The notes under the pieces were generated by a model that made no database searches, had not been told where the DNA came from, and saw only the letters and a list, made by a program, of their open reading frames with translations. A stretch of DNA of 64,000 bases, from contig CAKUXX010000001.1 of the NCBI GenBank assembly GCA_934702355.1, forward strand, positions 62,001-126,000, given 5' to 3'. A program made the position numbers and the translations under genes. The stretch is from an uncultured Methanomassiliicoccales archaeon (GTDB lineage: Archaea > Thermoplasmatota > Thermoplasmata > Methanomassiliicoccales > Methanomethylophilaceae). This document shows positions 8,704 to 16,848 of the stretch, in pieces. Each line of letters starts with the position of its first letter. Position 1 is the first letter of the stretch.

Positions 8704-10191
8704 TCAGGACTTCTGAATCGAAGCAGGTTCCACCGAGTCCTCATAGTAGGTCTCGATGGTTATCGGATAGCTCATTCCCAAAAGGAGCTTCAGACCCTCG
8801 TCGACGAATCCCATCACAAAATCGCCGGGCCAGGCATCCCATAGCGTATCCTGAGCACGATTCAGACGGATCCTGATCGGAAGGTAGGAGATCACCTCGG
8901 CACTGTCGGGATCCGAGACCATGCTGCATCCGATATCGACGAACTCCTCTGCATCTATGTCCTTGTTGGATTTCAGAAGCGTGAGAGCCGTGCTGCGGCC
9001 GGAGCGCATGAACATCTTGTCGAAATGGATGCCTATGCAGCGGGCGGACTCCAAAGCGTAGGAGATCACAGCGGAATAGTAATCGATCTCCCCTTTGCGG
9101 AACCTCTCCGCGATATCCATACGCCTCCCCATGTCGGTCATGTCCGGTTCCGAGACATACATGAGAGGATCGGCCACGAGGACGTACTTCTTCGGGGATC
9201 CAGAACCCTCGTCAATCTCGACTGCTCCCAATGCCATCAGCTTGGACAAGGAAGCGTAGACCGTGGCCTTCGGAACGCATGTGGACTTCTCCAGATCGTT
9301 GAGACACTGACTATGATCGAACAGGGCATCGAGGATGCTTATCATCGTGCTGTTCGTGAACAAAGTTGCCTTCCCATTTATGGAATAGATGGCGAACGGG
9401 TCCGACGCCTGCAGCGAACGCAGCGGATCAACAAATCCCACGTCGGTCTCGTATTCCTGTCCCTGGAACGGATCCACTCTAATCCTCACATAGCGCCCCT
9501 TGTCCTCTATAGACAGCTGGACCTCATGGGACAGGTTGAACCCTATGAATGCTCTGAAATGGGCGCGGAGCGCACCGAGCATCGGGACTATGATCAAAGG
9601 CACATCTGAGATGTCGTCTTCCGACCTGAACACGAGCTCCAAGGCCTCGGAGGTGTCCATCTCCACGTTGATGCCGTCATTGGCGCACTGCGGGATGATC
9701 GCACCCAGAGTGGAATCCCACCAGTTCAGGTCGTCCACTTCCCTGACCAGGGCTACACCCACATTGAACAGCCCCTGGATGATGTTGAGGCCACTCTCCA
9801 TCAGTGAGACGCAATACAGGGACAGATCCTCCCTGTTCGTGCATCTGCCGTTGGAGAGGATGCGCTTCAGGGATGCGGCCCTGGCGTAGAGCTGCCAGTC
9901 CTCGCTGGTGTCGCTTGAGAACAGGAGCATCGCATCTATGTGGTACACAGTGCTGCGCGCATCGTCCACGCATGTGGCGGAGGCGACGATGCCCATACGC
10001 TGCAGCCTGGTGATGCTCCCCTGTATAGTCGATTTGAAAAGATTGAGGGACGTCGCCATTTCGGAGGGGGAAACCTCCCTGCGGCGCATCTCGTTCAGGA
10101 TCTGAAGGCTCAGCTCGTTGGTAACAATCTGTATTCCGTTGTGATTTGTCAGATATACCTCGTATTCGGAGCTGTAGCCAACGTCTGTCAT
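8704..10191 (-). CDS. Large regulator with two tandem winged-helix plus sensor modules
   Basis: A 495-residue protein that is an internal duplication. Module 1 has a winged helix at about residues 24-80 (L-Q-I-L-N-E-M-R-R-R ... F-K-S-T-I-Q-G-S-I-T-R-L-Q-R-M-G-I-V) followed by a sensor region to about 250. Module 2 repeats this: winged helix at about 280-330 (K-A-T-V-Y-A-S-L-S-K-L-M-A-L-G-A-V) and a second sensor region to 490. ArsR-like regulators of methyltransferase genes are known in Methanosarcina (Msr proteins); this could be a functional counterpart, but homology is not established. Being next to a permease and the methylamine operons supports a role in methylamine induction. As one chain with two recognition helices it may act as an internal pseudo-dimer. 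Confidence 0.75.
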   Translation of the reverse strand: MTDVGYSSEYEVYLTNHNGIQIVTNELSLQILNEMRRREVSPSEMATSLNLFKSTIQGSITRLQRMGIVASATCVDDARSTVYHIDAMLLFSSDTSEDWQLYARAASLKRILSNGRCTNREDLSLYCVSLMESGLNIIQGLFNVGVALVREVDDLNWWDSTLGAIIPQCANDGINVEMDTSEALELVFRSEDDISDVPLIIVPMLGALRAHFRAFIGFNLSHEVQLSIEDKGRYVRIRVDPFQGQEYETDVGFVDPLRSLQASDPFAIYSINGKATLFTNSTMISILDALFDHSQCLNDLEKSTCVPKATVYASLSKLMALGAVEIDEGSGSPKKYVLVADPLMYVSEPDMTDMGRRMDIAERFRKGEIDYYSAVISYALESARCIGIHFDKMFMRSGRSTALTLLKSNKDIDAEEFVDIGCSMVSDPDSAEVISYLPIRIRLNRAQDTLWDAWPGDFVMGFVDEGLKLLLGMSYPITIETYYEDSVEPASIQKS

Positions 10192-10388
10192 TATAGATCA
10201 ATCCTGTGGCAGAGCACGACATCTGCTGTTAAAGACAGAAAACACTCTGCAATCGCCCGGCTGGGGAACTGGGTATAGATAGAGTTGCATCTATATAATC
10301 TAGAATGAACAGAAAAATGCAACATATGTGTACAATCAATCCAATCGACTGTACAAAACACGGTCCGACATCTTAGCGGACGCTGATA

Positions 10389-10985
10389 TCAGTTCAGATA
10401 CTGCACTTCCGTGTTGGGCTCGACATCGAACGTACGGATGAACCTTGAACCGACGGCCATGGCCTTCTTCCTGGCCTCGGGATCGTCCTTGAAGGAGCCT
10501 TTGCAGTCCTGATAGATGATCTTGTCCACGACATCGATCTGGAACCTTCCGAGCGAGTGAACGACAGTCTCCAGAACATTCAGCGACGAGTCGTCTATCT
10601 TGCTGCAGCTGACGGCGACGACGGCCTTCTTTCCTTTGAGCTTCGAGGTTGTGAAGTCGGCAGATATCATGCTGTACATGTACTCCAGTATGAGCTGGAA
10701 CTGGGACGTGGGCATATCGAAGTAGACCGGCGTTCCGAAAACGATCAGATCTGCGGCCAGGATGCTGTCCAGAATGGCCTGAGCATTGTCATCGAGGGTC
10801 GGTTTCACTTCATCGTGGCAGTGGAGGATGTACTCGCCGCGGTCGTTCGCCGAGAACTTCCACAGGTTGTAATACTCAATAGTGCTCGTGGACAGACCCA
10901 TAGCTCCGTCCAAAACTGAGTTCACCATTGCAGATGTATTCCCAGATTCGTTAGGGCTTCCGACCAAAGCGACTATCCTTGCCAT
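10389..10985 (-). CDS. NAD(P)H-dependent FMN reductase / flavodoxin-fold protein
   Basis: A 198-residue flavodoxin-fold protein. The FMN phosphate loop G-S-P-N-E-S-G-N-T-S is at residues 9-18 and the isoalloxazine-contact segment G-T-P-V-Y-F-D-M-P near residue 84. Archaeal iron-sulfur flavoproteins of this fold carry a C-x2-C-x2-C cluster after the first third; here that loop has only one Cys, so it is probably a plain flavoprotein. Partner and substrate unknown. Stands alone, read away from the neighbouring TerB-like gene. Confidence 0.8.
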   Translation of the reverse strand: MARIVALVGSPNESGNTSAMVNSVLDGAMGLSTSTIEYYNLWKFSANDRGEYILHCHDEVKPTLDDNAQAILDSILAADLIVFGTPVYFDMPTSQFQLILEYMYSMISADFTTSKLKGKKAVVAVSCSKIDDSSLNVLETVVHSLGRFQIDVVDKIIYQDCKGSFKDDPEARKKAMAVGSRFIRTFDVEPNTEVQYLN

Positions 10986-11210
10986 TGTTTCGTAATAAAC
11001 ATGTCCCTATAAAAAGTACAGTATGAACACATAGAACCGCTGTCCATCCCCGACCAGGGTTTCAACACAGCAGAAATGACCGATTCGGAGCGTTCCGATA
11101 ACCGCTTTGTTATATACTGATTATAAAGAGCAGGAGGAAAAACACTCCTTCGTCTACGGGCGAAGCATCCCGACCCGAATCTTTATATTTGGAGCACGCT
11201 CAAATTTATC

Positions 11211-11666
11211 ATGAGTGACTTCAACAAGCTCTGCAAGACAATCGAGAACATGGATCCCCTGGCCTACAGCGCGATCGTCATCGAGAAATCCGTCGGAATC
11301 GTCAAAGGCCTCGCTGATATCACTGAAGATGGAGTGGCCGGTGTCAAGATCTACGCCGACTTCATGCTGTGCGCCATAGCCGCCGACGGGAAACTGACAA
11401 AAGAGGAGTTCCTGCTCCTGAAACCCGCCCTCGACCTCATCCTGGGAACGAACGTCACATTCGAAGATGCACAGGCAATATTCTACATGGCGGGATTGGA
11501 CAAGCCCAAGGATTACAAGAAGACCGTGGACCGCATGGTCGATGTGATAGGTCTTGTCTCACCCGAGCTCAAGAACGATATCGTACTGGTGTGCCTGATG
11601 GTCTGCGCCATCGACGGAAAGGTTTCGATGAAAGAGAAGAGATGGATCAAGCAGCTCATGGAATGA
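11211..11666 (+). CDS. TerB-like helical protein
   Basis: A 151-residue protein with the TerB/DjlA-N pattern of two acidic helical repeats: A-A-D-G-K-L-T-K-E-E near residue 62 and A-I-D-G-K-V-S-M-K-E-K near residue 132, each with the D-G-K turn that binds metal in TerB. TerB proteins act at membranes in stress responses, but no other ter gene is present, so no process can be assigned. A TATA-like box (TTTATATT) about 30 bases upstream suggests a leaderless or very short-leader transcript. Confidence 0.75.
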   Translation: MSDFNKLCKTIENMDPLAYSAIVIEKSVGIVKGLADITEDGVAGVKIYADFMLCAIAADGKLTKEEFLLLKPALDLILGTNVTFEDAQAIFYMAGLDKPKDYKKTVDRMVDVIGLVSPELKNDIVLVCLMVCAIDGKVSMKEKRWIKQLME

Positions 11667-11745
11667 GCCATCGATCAAGAAACCCTTTCCCCCATTCCGT
11701 TGCGTCAGCCTGAGATGGATGTGACGGATGGGCCCCGTGACAAAC

Positions 11746-12330
11746 TCAGTTGGTTGTGCGCTTCTTGCGGCCACCAACGCGTGCGGGCATGGCCTCGTAG
11801 GCATCGTCGGACTGCGGAACGATGTGAAGCAGCGTGTAGAACGGGTTGTCGTACTTGGAGTGCATGTAATCGTCGATGTTCAGGTTCATGTTGTTCAGGA
11901 CCTGGATCAGCGTGTTACGCATGATGAGGATGTTCTCGCGGGGAATGTTCGCGAAATAGCTCTCATTCAACTCGCTGACACCGTTCATCACCTTATCGGC
12001 GAGATCCCTGCCGGACTCCGTCAGGAAGATGCGGTACTTCTTGTTGTTCTCTGTCTTCCTGTCATCGCAGACAAGTTCCTTCTCGCGAAGGATCTTGATG
12101 ACACGGTTGGTGTTGGCCGTGTCCATGTCCAGAAAATGCGACAGACCGACCATTGTCTGTCCGTCCTGAAGCCTCAGGGCGATGAGATAGATCGCATGAG
12201 CGTGTGTGAGTCCGTACGGTTCAACAATCGACGTCATGTTCTTCCGCATTTGGAGACTCATTCTGTCGAAGAACGCCGGCAAGAACGAATTCCAGTAAGT
12301 ATCGTAGGGCTCCACGTTGTCATGAGTCAT
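11746..12330 (-). CDS. MarR-family transcriptional regulator
   Basis: A 194-residue protein with the MarR winged helix: helix-turn-helix at about residues 55-85 (M-V-G-L-S-H-F-L-D-M-D-T-A-N-T-N-R-V-I) and wing R-K-T-E-N-N-K-K-Y-R-I-F-L-T-E-S-G. An extended C-terminal tail is basic (G-G-R-K-K-R). I chose the ATG at 12330 because homology begins there; the frame stays open for 35 codons upstream, through palindromes that look regulatory. It probably represses itself through the inverted repeats before it. No obvious target gene adjoins. Confidence 0.85.
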   Translation of the reverse strand: MTHDNVEPYDTYWNSFLPAFFDRMSLQMRKNMTSIVEPYGLTHAHAIYLIALRLQDGQTMVGLSHFLDMDTANTNRVIKILREKELVCDDRKTENNKKYRIFLTESGRDLADKVMNGVSELNESYFANIPRENILIMRNTLIQVLNNMNLNIDDYMHSKYDNPFYTLLHIVPQSDDAYEAMPARVGGRKKRTTN

Positions 12331-12353
12331 TTTATCAATATAAATTAAACCCC

Positions 12354-12436
12354 TCCGCACCCCGATAGGAGGAACAGGGTGCGGAAGGCATCGAATCTTG
12401 TTCATGGCGCAAGATTCTGAATAGATGATTATCATC
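12354..12436 (-). promoter_or_regulatory. MarR gene promoter with two palindromic operators and a leader hairpin
   Basis: Three symmetric elements precede the MarR gene. GATGATTATCATC (12424-12436) and GAATCTTG-N9-CAAGATTC (12393-12417) lie just downstream of a TATA box (TATAAATACT, 12439-12448), so they cover the likely transcription start and fit autorepressor operators. Further down, TCCGCACCC pairs with GGGTGCGGA (12354-12385) as a 9-bp stem in the leader RNA, ending about 24 bases before the ATG. Confidence 0.5.
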
Positions 12437-12556
12437 CATAGTATTTATAGTTTATTGTCAACATCATTATTTTTGATGTTCGGGACAACAAAACTAAAAC
12501 TGAGAAAGAGAGAGCTGGATTGAGAATTTACAGGGCTGTGGCCCGAGATGTGAACG

Positions 12557-13315
12557 TCATTCCATCGATGCGATGCGACGGTTGATCATGCTTGCAAGAT
12601 ACCCTGCACCGAATCCGTTGTCGATGTTGACGACGCTGACCCCGCTGGCGCAGGAGTTCAGCATGGCCAGAAGTGCGGCGAGTCCGCCGAAGGATGCTCC
12701 GTATCCGACACTTGTAGGCACGGCGATGACCGGACAGTCGGCCATCCCTCCGACGACGCTTGCCAGCGCACCCTCCATGCCTGCCACGGCGACTATGGCG
12801 TTGGACGTCATTATGTCATCGGAATGCGCCAGAAGCCTGTGTATTCCTGATACCCCGGCATCGTAGATCCTCACGACATTGTTCCCGAGATGCTCTGCCG
12901 TGACGGCTGCCTCCTCGGCAACGGGGATGTCGCTCGTGCCCGCGGTGATGACGGATATCTTGCCGATCTTCTCCGGGAATCCGGAACCGGCGACGGCGAT
13001 CCTGCTCGTGGGATCGTAGGTGATGTCCAAACTCTGAGATACGGTGTCCGCAACCTCTTGCAAGATGCGGGTTATGATGACCGTGCCCTCTCCGTCGGAG
13101 AGCATGCGGGATGCTATCTTGACTATCTGATCGGGCGTCTTCCCTGCACCGTATATGATCTCAGGGACACCCTGACGGATCCCGCGGTGGAGATCGACCT
13201 TCGCGAATCCCAGGTCCTCGAACGGCTCCCTCTTCAAACACAGAAGGGCCTCGTCGACGGAGATCTCGCCTTTGGAGACCTTCTCCAGGATCCCGCGGGT
13301 CTTGATTCCATCCAT
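12557..13315 (-). CDS. larB: LarB-like nickel-pincer cofactor biosynthesis / PurE-related protein
   Basis: A 252-residue protein of the LarB family, whose C-terminal half is PurE-like. LarB carboxylates and hydrolyses nicotinic acid adenine dinucleotide at the first step of nickel-pincer cofactor synthesis. Visible marks are the N-terminal I-L-E-K-V-S-K-G-E-I-S-V-D-E-A-L, E-I-I-Y-G-A-G-K-T-P at about residue 52, and the PurE-type T-A-G-T-S-D-I-P and A-G-M-E-G-A-L-A-S-V-V-G-G motifs. No larC or larE is nearby, so the role could also be a nickel-independent PurE-like one. It follows the chorismate mutase gene by 34 bases. Confidence 0.85.
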   Translation of the reverse strand: MDGIKTRGILEKVSKGEISVDEALLCLKREPFEDLGFAKVDLHRGIRQGVPEIIYGAGKTPDQIVKIASRMLSDGEGTVIITRILQEVADTVSQSLDITYDPTSRIAVAGSGFPEKIGKISVITAGTSDIPVAEEAAVTAEHLGNNVVRIYDAGVSGIHRLLAHSDDIMTSNAIVAVAGMEGALASVVGGMADCPVIAVPTSVGYGASFGGLAALLAMLNSCASGVSVVNIDNGFGAGYLASMINRRIASME

Positions 13316-13349
13316 GTATGTCCCTGTATGATGGGAAACCCGAGCAGGT

Positions 13350-13622
13350 TCACTCGAAAATGTGCTTCTGCCTTTCCTTGGAGATGTGGAGCAGGACTTC
13401 GGCGATCTGTTGAGCCTCTTCCTCGGAGAGACTGACCTCTTCGCAGAGCTCGTGGTATCTGGCGATGACCTCGCGCTCCTTGCTCTCGTCCCAATAATTC
13501 TGAGAAGTCTTCTTCTTGGCCTTGGCGAGTTCGTCAGCTATCTCCATACGCGTGGCGATGAGATCTATAATCTGCTCGTCTATCGCCTCGATCTGCCCTC
13601 TCAGTTCTTCGGTGTTCGGCAT
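13350..13622 (-). CDS. Chorismate mutase (AroQ type)
   Basis: A 90-residue all-helical protein matching the AroQ chorismate mutase domain: L-R-G-Q-I-E-A-I-D-E-Q-I-I-D-L-I-A-T-R-M at the N-terminus (with the active-site Arg), L-A-K-A-K-K-K in the second helix and W-D-E-S-K-E-R-E-V-I-A-R. It converts chorismate to prephenate for phenylalanine and tyrosine. The start is not certain: an in-frame GTG three codons upstream is possible and neither has a strong ribosome-binding site. Confidence 0.85.
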   Translation of the reverse strand: MPNTEELRGQIEAIDEQIIDLIATRMEIADELAKAKKKTSQNYWDESKEREVIARYHELCEEVSLSEEEAQQIAEVLLHISKERQKHIFE

Positions 13623-13853
13623 GGACTGCACCTTGATGCTCTACCATCGAAGACCAGATTATAATCATTTCTCCCTGAGGGAAAATGGGCACATCAAGCC
13701 TCGTCAAATATCATTTATCTTATAATACGTTGTAAAATGATGTTTCCACATGTTTTATTAAGAAATAATTAGATGAATAAACATTATTTCTTTCTGTTAA
13801 TAGATGTGAATATGTTAATGTACGATAATGTTTATCAACGATGCCACGATACA

Positions 13854-14357
13854 ATGAGCATGGACGTCCTCGGAGACAAGTTCTCAAACTATCCCTCACA
13901 GGAGAAAGTCGCCACGCTTCTGATCGAACAGGGGATCAGAGTGGAAGGCGGAAAGGCCTACTCCGGCCCCATCGTTCAGAGCGATTCCGCCATCGGCCGT
14001 GCATGCGGCGTCGACAGGAGGGTCGTCAGGGCCACGCTCGAAAGGATATCATCGACCCCCGAACTGGACGCCATATTCTCCAAGCTCAAGTGCACCCTGT
14101 CCATGGTGGACCTGGCGCCTGAGATAGGGTGTTCATCGATCATCATAACTCCCACGGACTCCACCATGCCCGGCATCCTCGCCGAGATAATGGATGTGCT
14201 CTACAAAGCAGGTATCTCCGTGAGACAGGCGATGGTCGATGACTCCGGGAACGTGAACACTGCGACACTCGTCGTGGTCGTGTTCGGAAAACTGCCTGCA
14301 AACGTCCTGCCGGAACTCAAATCCTGCAGGGGCGTCGCAAGCATATTGATAAAGTGA
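13854..14357 (+). CDS. ACT-domain regulator of amino acid metabolism (predicted)
   Basis: About 167 residues from the ATG at 13854. The N-terminal half (to about residue 85) looks like a helix-turn-helix (S-A-I-G-R-A-C-G-V-D-R-R-V-V-R-A-T-L-E-R-I). The C-terminal half is an ACT-type ligand domain with D-S-T-M-P-G-I-L-A-E-I-M-D-V-L-Y-K-A-G-I-S-V-R-Q-A and an N-x-N-T-A-T-L-V-V-V-V-F-G strand. This matches archaeal predicted regulators with an ACT domain. The frame is open 27 codons further upstream, so the start is uncertain. It is divergent from the chorismate mutase gene and may sense an aromatic amino acid. Confidence 0.75.
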   Translation: MSMDVLGDKFSNYPSQEKVATLLIEQGIRVEGGKAYSGPIVQSDSAIGRACGVDRRVVRATLERISSTPELDAIFSKLKCTLSMVDLAPEIGCSSIIITPTDSTMPGILAEIMDVLYKAGISVRQAMVDDSGNVNTATLVVVVFGKLPANVLPELKSCRGVASILIK

Positions 14358-14358
14358 C

Positions 14359-14378
14359 GGTGCGGGTCTCCCCGCACC
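14359..14378. terminator. Bidirectional hairpin terminator between ACT regulator and ramA
   Basis: An 8-bp stem GGTGCGGG / CCCGCACC with a 4-base loop lies exactly between the converging ends of the ACT regulator gene and ramA, with TTTT following on the plus side. Confidence 0.65.
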
Positions 14379-14390
14379 GGGTGTTTTAAC

Positions 14391-16025
14391 TCAGTCCATA
14401 ACGACCTTGAGTTCCGAAGTGTGCAGAACGTTCTTGGGACAGGCTCCCTCGCAGCGCCTGCAGGCCAGTCCGGCGCATCTGTCGGACTGAATCTCGACAC
14501 GGTATCCGGCGATGCCCTCGGGTATGACGGATATGGCCTTCTCGGGACATTCCTTCATGCACTTCTTGCATCCGATGCATCCCTCCACGACTCCGGAGAG
14601 GATGGTACCGCACTTGATTATCCTGACCTTGCATGTCTCGGTGTCGGGAAGGTCCCTGCGTGCAAGGCGCTCGACCTTCACTTCGGACGGCTCCAATGCC
14701 TCGGGCAGCGTCTTGAGTCCGTAGATCTCCATCATCGGGTTGTACTGGTCCATGGGCATGCTGGAGCACCACAGGGAGAACTCGATCGAGTAGACGTTCT
14801 TGAAGAACTCAGATGTTGCGAACATGCAGTGGGTGGCCCTGAGCTTCTTGGCGAAATCAGTGAGCTCGGGCATTCCGATCTCGCCCAGGACGATCTTCCT
14901 CGCCAAAGCGATGGATGTGTTGCCGAACTGGATGATGTGCGTTGCTCCGGGTGTGACCATTCCGACCTCCATGGCCTTCCTGGCATCCACATACAGACCG
15001 GATGCTCCGGACATGTACGCCTTCCTCACATCGTCGACCCACAGTCCGGCGGTGTCGAAGAGCGTGAGGAATCCCGCACGCAGCGCTCCGATGGCCTTTC
15101 CGGCCTCTTCGACATCCGCGGAGGAGATCCTGATGCCGTCCTGAAGGTGTATGTATCCGTCGGGGGTCAGTATCTTCGGAGATGAGATGACCCCTGTGCG
15201 GAGTCCGTTGGCCAGAGCGGCGATGACACCGGTACCGGTGATACCGATGGCCTTGCCGTGCATAGGCCCTTTTTCAAGTACTTCTCCGGTGGCGGGATCC
15301 ACAAGGTCTCCCATCTGGGCGGCCATGGTGTCGTCCAGGACGTAGCACCTCCATCCTTTGTCGGTGACCTCCACCTCGCTGAGCGCTCCGGGTGCGGCGA
15401 GCATACCCTGCTCGATCTCCTGTCCCTCGAGGGCGGGTCCCGCGGCGGCGGATCCAGTGTACACCTTTCCGTCGACGACGAGCGCCATCTCGGCGTTGGT
15501 ACCGTAGTCGACGACGATGCACGGCTCTTTCTCGTTGAGGATGTCCGTCATCATCATCATGGCGATGGCATCCGCTCCGATCTCGTGGGTGACCGCGGGC
15601 GGTATGAACAGCTTGGCATTGGGAAGGTCCAGACCTACGGACGACGCATCGATGATGTCCCCGTTACGCGGCGGGGATACCACGCCGAGGGATTCCAGCA
15701 TGTTCTTGCCTGCGAAGGCGAGGTCTCTGATCTCGATGTTCTGGAACAGCGAAAGCTGGAACGGGTTACCGCACACTGCGATCATCTCGACCGCGGACAA
15801 ATCTATACCTGTCTCTTTCAGAAGGTTGTTGGCGGCCTCTACGAGGAGTCCGTTGGCCACGTCCTCTCCGGCCTTCATGGCGAAGTTGACGTGGTCTATC
15901 ACATTCATCCCGGGGATGGGGTGCCTCTCCGTGACTGCGGTGGCGACCGTCTTTCCCGAGTCCAGATCCAGCGCCTGGCATCTCAGACCGCTGGTCCCTA
16001 TGTCCAATGCTATTCCATACCTCAT
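14391..16025 (-). CDS. ramA: RamA, ATP-dependent reductive activator of methylamine corrinoid proteins
   Basis: A 544-residue protein matching RamA in order and length. It has an N-terminal ASKHA-type ATPase fold starting Y-G-I-A-L-D-I-G-T-S-G, with D-Y-G-T-N-A-E and G-T-G-V-I-A-A-L-A-N-G further on. Two C-terminal [4Fe-4S] motifs follow, C-I-G-C-K-K-C-M-K-E-C-P and C-A-G-L-A-C-R-R-C-E-G-A-C-P. RamA reduces Co(II) corrinoid on MtmC and MtbC back to Co(I). It is last in the pylT-S-B-C-D cluster, starting 4 bases after pylD behind GGAGTGAT, which ties corrinoid repair to pyrrolysine supply. Confidence 0.95.
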   Translation of the reverse strand: MRYGIALDIGTSGLRCQALDLDSGKTVATAVTERHPIPGMNVIDHVNFAMKAGEDVANGLLVEAANNLLKETGIDLSAVEMIAVCGNPFQLSLFQNIEIRDLAFAGKNMLESLGVVSPPRNGDIIDASSVGLDLPNAKLFIPPAVTHEIGADAIAMMMMTDILNEKEPCIVVDYGTNAEMALVVDGKVYTGSAAAGPALEGQEIEQGMLAAPGALSEVEVTDKGWRCYVLDDTMAAQMGDLVDPATGEVLEKGPMHGKAIGITGTGVIAALANGLRTGVISSPKILTPDGYIHLQDGIRISSADVEEAGKAIGALRAGFLTLFDTAGLWVDDVRKAYMSGASGLYVDARKAMEVGMVTPGATHIIQFGNTSIALARKIVLGEIGMPELTDFAKKLRATHCMFATSEFFKNVYSIEFSLWCSSMPMDQYNPMMEIYGLKTLPEALEPSEVKVERLARRDLPDTETCKVRIIKCGTILSGVVEGCIGCKKCMKECPEKAISVIPEGIAGYRVEIQSDRCAGLACRRCEGACPKNVLHTSELKVVMD

Positions 16026-16029
16026 ACTA

Positions 16030-16848
16030 TCACTCCTTACGGGCTTTCAGTGTGTATCCTGCGCTGTTGACCGCCATGACGGCGGCCCCGATCTCCAGAG
16101 GGTCGTGTATTATCGCTTTGGCCCTGCTGCGACCGAGCTGATCGTAATAGTGGGGGACACCGGGGCTCGATATGATCGATCCCTCTGCGATGAGCTCTCC
16201 GGGGATGATGAACGGGGCTGCGTTCAGCACCAGGGTGTGACTGGATATCGCCTTCGCGATGTCCTCGAGCGGGGTGGCGCCTACGGACGAGAGCCTCTGC
16301 GCCTTCTCCCTTATGATGTCAGTGACCGATACGTTCGCACCCATCTCCTGGAGGAATCTCACGGCCCATGATCCCACATAACCGGCACCTATGACCAGGA
16401 CGTCCTTGCCCTCGAGTCCTCCTGCCGCGTTCTTGAGCGCGACGGAATATCCTTTGGCGGTGCCCCATGAATTGTCGGTGTACTTGCGCTCGTGGGTGTT
16501 GTATGCGACGAACTTCCTGTCGTCGGCCATCATGATTATGTCGCATCCCTCGTCGATCCCTTCCGAGAATCCCTGGACGTCGGTGCCGTCGGTGACATGG
16601 CACTGCATGCCGAGCCTCCTGACGATCGCATCCACGGATGCCGAGAAACCGCTGATGATTCCCATTCCCGATGTGATCGGGACGGCGACCGCCCTGAACA
16701 CCGAGAGATCGGTGTCGTCCGGCAGTCCGGCGGCCTCGAGTGCGAGACCCTTCACGGTCTTGCCGGTGGCTTTGAGCAGTCTCTGGTCCAGATCGATCTT
16801 GTCGTCCGGAACCCCTTCTATCAAATCTGGTGTGAGCCTTGTCATCAT
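16030..16848 (-). CDS. pylD: PylD, pyrrolysine biosynthesis dehydrogenase
   Basis: A 272-residue NAD-dependent dehydrogenase that oxidises the lysine-methylornithine dipeptide so that the pyrroline ring closes. The Rossmann motif V-L-V-I-G-A-G-Y-V-G-S at about residue 150 and an N-terminal helical domain (M-M-T-R-L-T-P-D-L-I-E-G-V) fit PylD. The first of two adjacent ATGs overlaps the pylC stop (ATGATGA), so translation is coupled. Confidence 0.93.
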   Translation of the reverse strand: MMTRLTPDLIEGVPDDKIDLDQRLLKATGKTVKGLALEAAGLPDDTDLSVFRAVAVPITSGMGIISGFSASVDAIVRRLGMQCHVTDGTDVQGFSEGIDEGCDIIMMADDRKFVAYNTHERKYTDNSWGTAKGYSVALKNAAGGLEGKDVLVIGAGYVGSWAVRFLQEMGANVSVTDIIREKAQRLSSVGATPLEDIAKAISSHTLVLNAAPFIIPGELIAEGSIISSPGVPHYYDQLGRSRAKAIIHDPLEIGAAVMAVNSAGYTLKARKE

